DNA of 64,000 nt from Mixia osmundae IAM 14324 (taxonomy: Eukaryota; Basidiomycota; Mixiomycetes; Mixiales; Mixiaceae). The number at the start of each line of letters is the position of its first letter. Positions within the stretch are counted from its first letter, which is position 1. Location of the stretch: positions 335,892 through 399,891 of the forward strand of contig NW_014575553.1 in assembly GCF_000708205.1 (NCBI RefSeq), read 5' to 3'. Below, piece after piece: positions 23,717 through 32,506 of the stretch. The notes under the pieces are model-generated. The model was not told where the DNA came from, did no database searches, and saw nothing but the letters and a program-made list of their open reading frames with translations. The translations under genes were made by a program, and so were the position numbers.

Positions 23717-26700
23717 ATGGCTAAACGCAAGAGCAGCCGCGTCACGACCCCGCGGTCGTCGCGCATGTCTTCGATTGCAGCGGCATCGACGACGGACGCC
23801 AGCGAATCGCCTATGAGCGTGGAAGGCGCGGATGCGAACTCAACGCGTCCAACCTCGCCGGCACCGGGCGCAGATGAATCGCCTATCAAGTCAGAAGCAG
23901 GCAGCGACGCGACGTACAAGCCTGGTCAGAAGACGGCAGAGCCCAAGGCAGAGCCAGAAAGGATGAACAGACTGAATTACTTACTCAATCAATCTGGCGT
24001 CTACACCGAGATTTTGGCGAAAAAGATGGATCGACAGCGCGATGAGCGTCGCAAAGCTGCCGAAAAGGCCCAAAAAGCAGACACGAAGCAATCTACTCGT
24101 CAAGGGAGAGCCTCAAATGCTGCCGATCCTGCCGATTCTGCAGGTATAAAGTCGACCCGCTCAGGCGCCGTACACGCGTCTACATCTACAGACACCGCCG
24201 ACAGCGCGCCAAAGCCGTCGAAGAAGGCACCCGCAAAGGTCAACAAGCGTAAGCGCAACGAGGAAGAAGACGAGGAAGCCATCGCGGCTTTGGACCTTTC
24301 AGCGCGTAGCACAAAAGCCAAAGCTGGCGGTAAAGCCGCAAAGACGGAGACCGGTCAGCCAAGCCTGGTGACGGGCGCAACCCTGCGCGACTATCAGGTC
24401 GCCGGCGTAGAATGGCTTGTCACGCTGTACGAGAACGGTCTTAACGGCATCCTCGCTGACGAGATGGGCCTCGGCAAGACGCTACAGACGATAAGCTTCA
24501 TGGCCTATCTTAGAGAAAAGGCAGGCATCTCTATGAGTGCGTCGTACAGCCAGCTGACAGTGTACGCAGGGCGTCTGGGGGCCGTTCCTGATCGTTTGCC
24601 CGCTCTCGACGCTTGCAAATTGGGTCAACGAATTCGAAAGGTACGCCGCGCTGCCTGCTTTGCTCACTTTCTGATCTTGTATCGCTATTCCTGCAGATTC
24701 ACACCTTCTATACCAGTCGTGCTCTATCATGGCACGCCTGCCGAACGTGCCTCCCTCCGTTCGTCACGCATGTCGCTCAGCACGTCAAAAGACAAGAGCC
24801 CGGCAACGCACTTTCCCGTCGTCGTGACGAGCTACGAACTCGTCATGAACGATCGCAAGTATCTGTCAAAGTTCCAGTGGAAATATATCGTGGTCGATGA
24901 GGGGCATCGACTCAAGAATCTAAACTGCAAGCTCATTCAGGAGCTCAAGACGTACACTTCCGCAAATCGTTTGCTCCTTACTGGTACACCCTTACAGGTA
25001 GGCCATGCGAGCTTGATTCATACCTTTTGTCTGACACATACGCCCGCAGAATAATCTCGCCGAGATGTGGTCTCTGCTCAATTTCCTCCTACCCAGCATC
25101 TTTGACGATCTTGATAGTTTCCAAGAATGGTGGGCTTACCAAGCTGCGTGACTGGCTTGTACTGACTAGAAGCGACAGGTTCAATTTTGAGGAGATGAGT
25201 GAGGAACAGATTATCTCGTCAGAGGCATCGAACTCGATCGTCTCTAAGCTTCACGCTATACTGAAGCCCTTTCTCCTGCGACGACTCAAAATAGATGTCG
25301 AGAAGGACCTACCGCCCAAGAAAGAGTATGGCTGCTGTCCTGGTGTTTAAGTACGAAGCTGATGGGCTCGTAGATACTTATTGACGGCGCCCCTGACGCG
25401 AAAGCAGAAGGAGCTCTACGATGCAGTCATCTCCCGCAACCTGCGCAGCTTCCTGCTCGAGCAAAAGACTCGCGGCGACGAGCCTCAGACGCCTACGGAA
25501 GCTTCGACAGAACCCGCGACGCCTTCCAGCCCATCGCGGCAGTCACCCGAAGCTGCTGCTACCATCGACATCTCGTCAGACGAAGATGGTCCGACAAGCA
25601 TTGCTGGTCGTACACGCAAGCGTGCTCGTTTCGACTATGCTGAGAAGGCGGACACGGCATATTTCGAGGATCTTGAGAATGGTGTCGACTCCATGCACAA
25701 ACAGCAAGAACAATCGATGGCAGATATGGGTCGTGCACACAACTTGCAAACAGCAACAAAGTCAATCAATAATATGAAGCTGCAGAACCTGATCATGCAA
25801 CTCCGCAAAGTATGCAACCATGTCAGTGCTTTGTCCGCTAGAGCACGAGCGCAGCTGATACGTGTGAATCGTGCAGCCGTGGCTCTTTGACTGGCCTGTC
25901 GATCCTCGCACCGGCGGACTGTCTGTCAACGAAGACCTCATCAACGCGTCGGGCAAGATGCTACTACTCAACACGCTGCTCGACGAGCTATTCTCACGCA
26001 ACCACAAAGTGCTACTCTTTTCACAGTTCACATCCATGCTAGACATCATAGAAGACTGGGCGGCCGAATACAAAGGCTGGAAAGTCTGCAGAATAGACGG
26101 TAGCACGAAGCAAGACGATCGCCGACAGCAGATGAAGGACTTCAACGAAGGCACTGGACCCGACAGCCCGAAGCTATTCTTGCTATCCACTCGAGCCGGC
26201 GGCGTCGGTATCACTCTCACTGGGGCAGACACGGTCGTCCTGTTCGATTCCGACTGGAACCCTACCATGGATGATCAGGCAAGCGCTCGAGCACATCGCA
26301 TCGGGCAAACAAAGCCGGTCTTGATCTTCCGTCTCGTTTCTGGCCATACAGTCGAAGAAAACATGCTCGTCAAAGCTTCTTCGAAACGTCGCTTAGAGCA
26401 GCTGGTCATCGGCGCTGGCAAATTCAAGATCCCAGGCTCGGAAGTGTCAGACGTGCTCGCTGGCAAGGGTCCGAAGAAGTCGATCATGGCGGAGCTTTCC
26501 GAGGTATTGCTCGCCGAGCAGAGCGAGCAGGTAGCTCTGGCCGAAAGAGGCGATGTCATCATCAGCAAGGCCGAACTTGACTCTTTGCTCGACCGGAGCG
26601 ATGCAGCCATGACGCGCGCAAAGGGCTGGAAGAGCAAAGCACAGGCTGCCACTGTGTTCGAAGCTGCGCCTGACGAGACCAACGATGCGCTCGCAAAGGC

Positions 26701-26719
26701 CATGGCCGTCAAAGATTAG
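23717..26719 (+). CDS. IRC5: SNF2-family chromatin remodeller of the LSH/HELLS/Irc5 group
   Basis: ATP-dependent chromatin remodeller. Exons: 23717-24520, 24570-24640, 24697-24997, 25050-25129, 25179-25325, 25374-25821 and 25877-26719; 897 residues. The N-terminus is basic and Ser/Ala-rich. The ATPase shows [19 protein letters not shown], Walker [45 protein letters not shown] (the LSH-type motif), RKVCNHPWLFDW and the helicase motif [33 protein letters not shown] tail is typical of this subgroup. The first intron starts with GC (gcaggc at 24521). Only this joins YLREK to [15 protein letters not shown] in phase. A Ser/Glu-rich insert sits between the two lobes (about 25480-25720). Confidence 0.94.
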
Positions 26720-26769
26720 ATCATCGTCTCTGTATGGTTCTTATAGCGCCCGTGTTGTACAATGCAATT

Positions 26770-27519
26770 CTAGACATCTACTGGATCTGCTGCGAACATT
26801 GCGCTGTCTTGGGCAGCATCAAGATCAGGGAGTACGTCGTCTTGTAATTCGTCAGCAGCTGTGTCTTCCTCCTCGTCTTCTTCCTCCTCTTCATCCGGCG
26901 CGTCAAATGTCTCGTCAATATCGAGCGCGTTCGTTTCGTCAGCCTCGTCTTGCTGCTCGTTCGGCAAGACAGTGTCGTCTCCTGGCACGAGTGGCTGCCC
27001 GTCTGTGCCTGCTCGTGTAGCTTCGCTCGCGGCTGCAGCCTTGCTCTTCTTTCGCGCTGCCGCTGCCGCTTGTGCAGCATGGGCTCTTTTCGCGTCGCTC
27101 GCTTCTCTGTAGCCTGCAGACCCATGGCTGCATTCAGCGACTGACAAGCTACCCCTTTGGTGTAGATGTGTGTGCTTGCCTTCCAGTTGGTCATACAGGA
27201 TGACAGACAGCTGAGCAGCGTCTGACCAGTTGAGCAGTCGCGCTGCTTCCATGACATGGTGCGCCGCTATCGTCTTTTGAGAGTTCTCCGCTGCAACATG
27301 CTGCGACATAGCCGCAAAGTAGCTAACGAACACTGTGGACGCCTTGATGAGTGCTTGCGGGACCTCCTTGGCCAACTTGGTATTGTCGCCAATGGCCGAC
27401 TTGGCGACTCGTGTGATGACCGCTCGTGGGAGGTCGTAGGCATCCAGGCCAAGCGCATCGGGCCCTGCATCCTCTTGCGCCTCTGTCTCGACCGTCGCTG
27501 GCTTCTTCTTGGGCGGCAT
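26770..27519 (-). CDS. DPB4: DNA polymerase epsilon histone-fold subunit (Dpb4/POLE3)
   Basis: A histone-fold partner in polymerase epsilon and in CHRAC-type remodellers. Two exons, 27180-27519 and 26770-27113, give 227 residues. After MPPKKKPATVE comes the histone fold: DLPRAVITRVAKSAIG, LAKEVPQALIKASTVFVSYFA, ENSQKTIAAHHVMEAARLL. A helical LEGYREASDAKRAH follows, then an Ala/Lys stretch and a long acidic tail. The single intron (27114-27179) begins gcaagc. The GC donor is required, because reading through would insert unrelated sequence between LE and GYRE, whereas human POLE3 has LEAYRRE at this place. The start codon is 96 bp from that of the divergent TUG-like gene. Confidence 0.9.
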   Translation of the reverse strand: MPPKKKPATVETEAQEDAGPDALGLDAYDLPRAVITRVAKSAIGDNTKLAKEVPQALIKASTVFVSYFAAMSQHVAAENSQKTIAAHHVMEAARLLNWSDAAQLSVILYDQLEGKHTHLHQRGSLSVAECSHGSAGYREASDAKRAHAAQAAAAARKKSKAAAASEATRAGTDGQPLVPGDDTVLPNEQQDEADETNALDIDETFDAPDEEEEEDEEEDTAADELQDDVLPDLDAAQDSAMFAADPVDV

Positions 27520-27615
27520 CGTCAACGACTCGAGCTTGCTGATCGTCGGCCTCGTCGCGTCAGCAAGCACGATGTCGAGGAGAGCCGACTCCGACTTGCC
27601 GCTGACGAGTACTCG
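27520..27615. promoter_or_regulatory. Short bidirectional promoter, 96 bp
   Basis: Only 96 bp separate the start codons of the DPB4-like (-) and TUG-like (+) genes, so both must be transcribed from this interval or from inside each other's 5' regions. I see no TATA box. Confidence 0.5.
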
Positions 27616-28659
27616 ATGGAGCAGGAGGAGAGCACTGCGGCGATCTCGACAGCGCAAGATGAGCTGATTGCGAGCACAAGCCAGGCCGCGGCAGGAGCAG
27701 ATGTTGTCACTGGAAGTGCATCGGGCACATCAAGCATGATCGATGCACCATCGCAGATCAAGGTGTACAAGCCCTTGGAGGGCGATACATCGGCTTACAA
27801 AGCTCCCCAAGGTACCTTGCAGTCGATCAGACCCTCGACTCGTCTCGGAGCTTGAGCGGATGTTGGCCCGCAGATGACTTGCCTGATAGCTACTTCGTGC
27901 CGACGGCTGCGGAAGCGCAACGAGCTCACGCTGGTCAAGTAAGACAGCGCGAACGACTGACGGGCGGACCTCTGCTCACGAAGAAGCTGCGTGATCAACA
28001 AGCACAGCGTGAAGCTGCTTCCAAACGGAGATGGACTCAGGCAGGCTCGCAAGACTTTAGACTTTTCTGCGCTCATCTGGTTGAGGTTGATGCAGACTAA
28101 GATCCGCATACGATTCGGCGATCGTACTCAGATAGAGACCACGTTGTCTGCTTCTGCTACGCTCAAGGAGGTCTACGACTTCACGCGATCCAGTCTGTCA
28201 GACGTGAACCGGTCTGAGCCGTTTTATCTATGTGCGTCGCCTTCTGCCTATCAGGCCAGACAAACAGAGCTGAAGTCGGCTTCGGCTGCACAGATCAGAC
28301 ACCGCCACGGAGAGTGTTCAGTCTGGATGACGAGTCTCTCAACAAATTGACGCTCGCCCAATTGGAGCTCGTGCCCGCGAGCGTGTTCTACATCCGGTTT
28401 GCGAACGAAGACCTCAATGGTAAGCAGGAAGCTCGCCTGCACCGTCGGAAGCGCTGATATGACTATCTTGCTCGCAGATGGACATCGATCCCCGCCGATA
28501 CGAGCTGAGCTCATTAGCAAAGCTGAAGCTCTACCCTTACCTGCCGCCCAGCCTGCTGCCCAGCAACTTCGAGTCGAGCCAGAACAGACCGTCCCGAGGT
28601 CATCGGGCAATAGCGGAGGTCCTGCCAAGGTACCCAAGTGGCTCAAGCTCAAAAAGTGA
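27616..28659 (+). CDS. UBX-domain protein of the TUG/ASPSCR1 (yeast Ubx4) type
   Basis: A Cdc48/p97 adaptor. Exons: 27616-27811, 27874-28040, 28096-28231, 28294-28419 and 28478-28659; 268 residues. The middle has DLPDSYFVPTAAEAQRAHAGQ and RQRERLTGGPLLTKKLRDQQ. The UBX fold is KIRIRFGDRTQIETTLSASATLKEVYDF with FYLYQTPPRRVFSLDDESL. The very C-terminus GPAKVPKWLKLKK closely matches the KVPKWLKL end of animal TUG. The N-terminal ubiquitin-like domain of TUG is missing or unrecognisable, so this is a shorter form. The second intron (28041-28095) begins gcaggc and joins RRWTQ to TKIRIRF in phase 0. Confidence 0.88.
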
Positions 28660-28792
28660 TAGCATGTCCGCACAAGTTTGCCACTCATGACGTTTTGTTG
28701 TTGTCGCACACGAGTGCAATAGAGCTGCAATGGATCCGCACACTCGCGATACCTGAGCGGCTCTTGGAATAGACGACAGGCGGTGGCTCGAT

Positions 28793-29585
28793 CTACCTCT
28801 CCAGATTGCCCGGGAACTTGCCGTTCTCAATCTGCTCATCCCAGCGTGCAATCTGATGCTGCGTGTCAGCTCGTGAGCAGGATCGTAGGGCGGCACGATC
28901 TACCCATTCGTCTGTGCGTAGCTGTCAGCACTGCGCATTGTCCCGGGAAAGGAAGCGACTCACTCGGACACAAAGAGTGGAACGCGCGGAAGAACTGTCG
29001 ACAGGAATCTGTCAGCGTCGTCTGACCCGTGTACAGTGTATGCATACCTGTTTGCAGGGCTTGTAGTCGTCGCCCTTTGTGTTCACACACTTCTTGTGAT
29101 CGACGTACTGCCGGAGCAAGATGAGCTCCACCGGCGTGCTGATAGAGCGGGAAAACTCACGTTTTGCCAGCAGTGCTTCGATTGCTGTGCGTTTGGGAGC
29201 GTCCATCAGCTTGTGCAAAGCAGATCAGCAGCCCGACAACTCACGTTCTGTGAGCCCGCGAAGAGCAGTCGCAAGGTTAGTCAGTCCAGCAGAATCAAGG
29301 CGCCGACCAAGAAGCGCACAGTGTTCGGGAACCTGTTCATGAGCGTGTCAGCATCGTCTCGAGCGCACCTCACGAGCACAAGTAGCTCACCTTGCATCAC
29401 TGTAGCCGACAGAAGCGCAAGGGCAATCGATCAGCACGCTAGATCGGCATTGAGATCGCAAAGGCACGCACAATCCTGCCGTCTGCAGTACAGCCACGCG
29501 GCTCTCTCCGTCCTCCTGTCAGCAAGCTCTCGAATCAGCATGACTCGATGCTGACTGTCATCATAGAGCTGACCGAGTCTGACAT
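28793..29585 (-). CDS. COX12: Cytochrome c oxidase subunit 6B (Cox12), ten exons including a 3-nt exon
   Basis: An intermembrane-space subunit of complex IV; the product is 87 residues. Exons (5' to 3'): 29574-29585, 29472-29515, 29391-29399 (9 nt), 29320-29332 (13 nt), 29245-29247 (3 nt, AAC), 29161-29184, 29048-29107, 28964-28994, 28904-28911 (8 nt) and 28793-28852. The assembled protein reads [72 protein letters not shown] and ends FPGNLER. This is the full Cox12/COX6B sequence with its CX9C and CX10C twin motifs. Every exon is bounded by good gtgag/gtgcg/gtatg donors and cag acceptors, and all phases close. The middle N of PNTNQ comes only from the 3-nt exon. Skipping it would join T to Q across about 133 nt. 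Confidence 0.93.
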
Positions 29586-29723
29586 GGCAAGATGTATGAG
29601 CGGCGTCTGTCAGAGCGTTGTGAGGCAGGGTCGGGATTCAAGCGTATCTGGTCAGGCACGTGCCAAAGCATCCTGCTGACGTGGCAAGCTCGCTCCAAGT
29701 GGAGGGAGTCGCAACAGGTTGCT

Positions 29724-30506
29724 ATGGCTTGGCGCTGCTCGGGCAGGAGCAACGGAGAGCTCATCGATAATCTCTACAAGAACGGGCTGATCCAAAGTGA
29801 AGCGATCATGCAAGCCATGAAGCGAGTCGACCGACTCAATTACCTCAACACATCCATTCTCTCGGGCTCTTTCTTCAACCCTGCCCGTTCGGACGCCGAC
29901 AACAGACAACGATGGGCAAGGGAAGCCTACACGGATTCGCCGTATTCTATCGGATGGGATGCGACGATAACAGCGCCGCACATGCATGCCAATGCGCTCG
30001 AGAATGTCTTGCCTTTCCTCAGACCGGGCGCTCGCGTGCTTGGTGTGCTCTCATCGACACTATGACATTACGCATGCTCATCGGAACACGTAGATGTCGG
30101 CTCCGGATCAGGCTACCTGCTTGGCATCTTCAACGCACTCGTCTCGCCAGGCGGTCGCGTCGTCGGTATTGACCACATTCCCGAGCTGGTTGACCTTTCA
30201 CGGGAGAACCTCATCAGAGACGGATATCAGACCGAGCTCAAATCAGATGCGATCAGACTGATAGCGGGAGATGGTCGTCAGGGTGTAGAGACGGAAGGAC
30301 CCTACGATGTCATCCATGTAGGCGCGGCGGCGCCGAAGCTACCTCAAGCGCTCGTTGACCAGCTCAAGAGCCCCGGAAGGCTTTTCATCCCCATAGGCAC
30401 CAATGATCAGTCGATCTATCAGATCGACAAGGATGCAGATGGCAAAGTCACTCAGGTCAAGCTGTATGGTGTGCGGTACGTGCCCTTGACAGATCGCGCG
30501 ACATAG
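29724..30506 (+). CDS. PCMT1: Protein-L-isoaspartate O-methyltransferase
   Basis: This enzyme repairs isoaspartyl residues in damaged proteins using S-adenosylmethionine. Two exons, 29724-30042 and 30094-30506; 243 residues. The start MAWRCSGRSNGELIDNLYKNG matches the family start. Further landmarks are YTDSPYSIGWDATITAPHMHA and the SAM-binding motif I LDVGSGSGYLLG, rebuilt across the 51-nt intron. Motif II/III regions are PYDVIHVGAAAPKLPQALVDQL and SPGRLFIPIG. Length is about normal (around 227 in animals). It is divergent from COX12, with 138 bp between starts. Confidence 0.94.
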
Positions 30507-30894
30507 GATGCTACCAGCTATTTCTCTGCATGCCACGAGCACGATATCGATCCGGCAGTAGGAAGAAACAGTGCGGATCTCATGATCTGTCCAAACATTG
30601 CGATCGTCGTCCGAATGCTTGCTAAGCAGTCCGGCGCGCGAGCCCTCCACAGCGAGCTCAGATGCTTGGAGTCCGCAAGCATCTCGAACGGGGTCCTGAG
30701 CAGAACATTGCAGCTCAAAAGGCTCATTGGAATACTTCCCTGGGCCATAGCGCATTGCATGATATTCCCCTTTTTTTTTTTTTTCGACGATCGATTTTCC
30801 GGAATTGTCTCTCGAACAAAACAACGATTAAAATCGTTTGGCCACAAGCGTTTCTCTGTGCGAACAAAGCGATTCTTGAGACCTGTACATAGCC
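30507..30894. other. Intergenic region with a T14 tract
   Basis: This separates PCMT from the mucin-like gene. A run of 14 T lies at 30771-30784, about 110 bp upstream of the next ATG. Such tracts are common in fungal promoters. No gene is seen. Confidence 0.5.
30771..30784. repeat. T14 homopolymer
   Basis: Fourteen consecutive T in the region upstream of the mucin-like gene. Confidence 0.9.
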
Positions 30895-32199
30895 ATGGTG
30901 GGATCCGAAGCAGGCGGGCGCCGTCAGCGTCTTCAGCGCCGTGACTTGACGGGCAAGAAGTGGTCGACAAGCAGCGACGTCATCAATGCTGACATGAAGC
31001 GGCTCGCGAGCAAATACGCCAAGTATGGCCCACAATCGCTCAAGAAGCGGCAAGATGCTGGCAGTGACGCCGGCACGACGACCACCACTGCAGCCGATGG
31101 CTCTGTCACAACTACAGCGGATTCTGCTGCCGCTACTTCCGCGGTCTCAAGTTCGTCATCAACGCCATCAACAAGTCCCACGACATCGCCCACAAGCGAC
31201 GGCACAACAGCACAGTCGACATCGGCAGGCTCCAATCCAGCGGCTGCAGGTAGCACGACGACGACTCCTGCTGCTGCTTCCAGCACGGCCGCACAAAGCT
31301 CATCAAGCCGCACCAGCGATACACGCGCCTCGACCACTTATGCACCTACCACCGTCGTCGGCACAACAGAGATCGTGCAAGGCACGCTGACACGCACACT
31401 CACCACGACCAACACGAGCACGCCCAGTGCAGCCGCGACGTCGAGTGCCTCACTCACTGGCGATAACTCTGGCTCCTCCGGCGGTCTGTCAACAGGCACA
31501 ACACTCGCTATTGCCATCCCTGTGGCCATAGTGGGTGCACTCATACTGTTGGGCTTGCTCCTCTTTGGCCTTTCCAGATGGCGGAAGAGAAATGCTCTTC
31601 GATATAATCCCTCGGAGGATGAGATCAAATGGCCAGAAGTCGCTTCCAATCCGGATGATCAGGCTGCACTCTATCCCACTGCCGTCAGACCCACAGGACG
31701 TGCAGGCATCGATATGGGAGAGGATGGCGAAGAGACACTTGCACCCATCATCGGTGCAGGCGCCATGGGCGCAGCTGCAGGCGGTCTCCATGGACGCCAG
31801 CTAAGCTCGAGCAGCAACGGCTATGGCACAGCTTACAACGACACCTCTGCTTCGGGTCACTCGCCCCCCACGCAATCCTCGCATCAGGGCTGGGGCGCTC
31901 CTCAGGCTGCCGGTGGAGCTCACTACGATCCCCAGGCGGGCGCATATGCAGAACAGACCCAGCCTTGGCGGGATTACAGATCGGGCTCGGTTGCACCTTC
32001 GATGGGCGCACCCGAGGATCGTCAAGTCGGCGATTTCGGCTCGTCTGCCAACTCTCACGAGTACTATCAATCCCCTTATGGCGGCTACGCTGCGAGTGAC
32101 GCGACGAGCATGAGCGACGGCAGGAGGAAACGTCTCAGTGTCACCAACCAGCTCGATGACGTCGATGAGAGCGAGCTTGGTCATTCAGGCGGCTTGTAG
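30895..32199 (+). CDS. Ser/Thr-rich single-pass membrane protein (mucin-like)
   Basis: Intronless, 434 residues. Layout: a basic N-terminal ~50 residues ending in a Lys-Lys-Arg site (LKKRQDAG); about 150 residues made almost entirely of Ser, Thr and Ala; one hydrophobic helix (TLAIAIPVAIVGALILLGLLLFG) followed by a basic stop-transfer (SRWRKRNALRY); and a ~190-residue cytosolic tail rich in Gly, Ser and Tyr. This is the architecture of fungal cell-surface sensors or O-mannosylated stalk proteins. No signal peptide is visible at the ATG. An upstream exon may encode it, or the membrane helix acts as anchor. No conserved domain is recognised. Confidence 0.72.
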   Translation: MVGSEAGGRRQRLQRRDLTGKKWSTSSDVINADMKRLASKYAKYGPQSLKKRQDAGSDAGTTTTTAADGSVTTTADSAAATSAVSSSSSTPSTSPTTSPTSDGTTAQSTSAGSNPAAAGSTTTTPAAASSTAAQSSSSRTSDTRASTTYAPTTVVGTTEIVQGTLTRTLTTTNTSTPSAAATSSASLTGDNSGSSGGLSTGTTLAIAIPVAIVGALILLGLLLFGLSRWRKRNALRYNPSEDEIKWPEVASNPDDQAALYPTAVRPTGRAGIDMGEDGEETLAPIIGAGAMGAAAGGLHGRQLSSSSNGYGTAYNDTSASGHSPPTQSSHQGWGAPQAAGGAHYDPQAGAYAEQTQPWRDYRSGSVAPSMGAPEDRQVGDFGSSANSHEYYQSPYGGYAASDATSMSDGRRKRLSVTNQLDDVDESELGHSGGL

Positions 32200-32506
32200 T
32201 CGGTCGGTCGGCTCGAGCACTGGCATCGTTGGAGCTGATGCCGGCTGCGCAGAAAAGACTCGCCGGCTAGATCGTTGAGATGAAATCACGATGTGATCAG
32301 GATCGCTGATTTATTCAGATTATGGCGCCACTACCGGGCACACACGCATGGACTTTTCCGTATTCTTGGTGCACGCAAACCCCCTTTTTTTTAGTGACTT
32401 GCAGAATGACGCAATGCAGAGCAAGCGGTCTTCTCATCTCGTCGGGATGTCGACAAGCTCAGACTGAGTGCAAAGTGTGATACATCAACATGCTGTGACA
32501 ATCGAT
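32200..32506. other. Convergent 3' intergenic region
   Basis: This 307-bp stretch lies between the stop codons of the mucin-like gene and PPIL2. It contains a C5T9 run near 32380-32393. It presumably holds both polyadenylation sites, but no element can be named with confidence. Confidence 0.4.
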
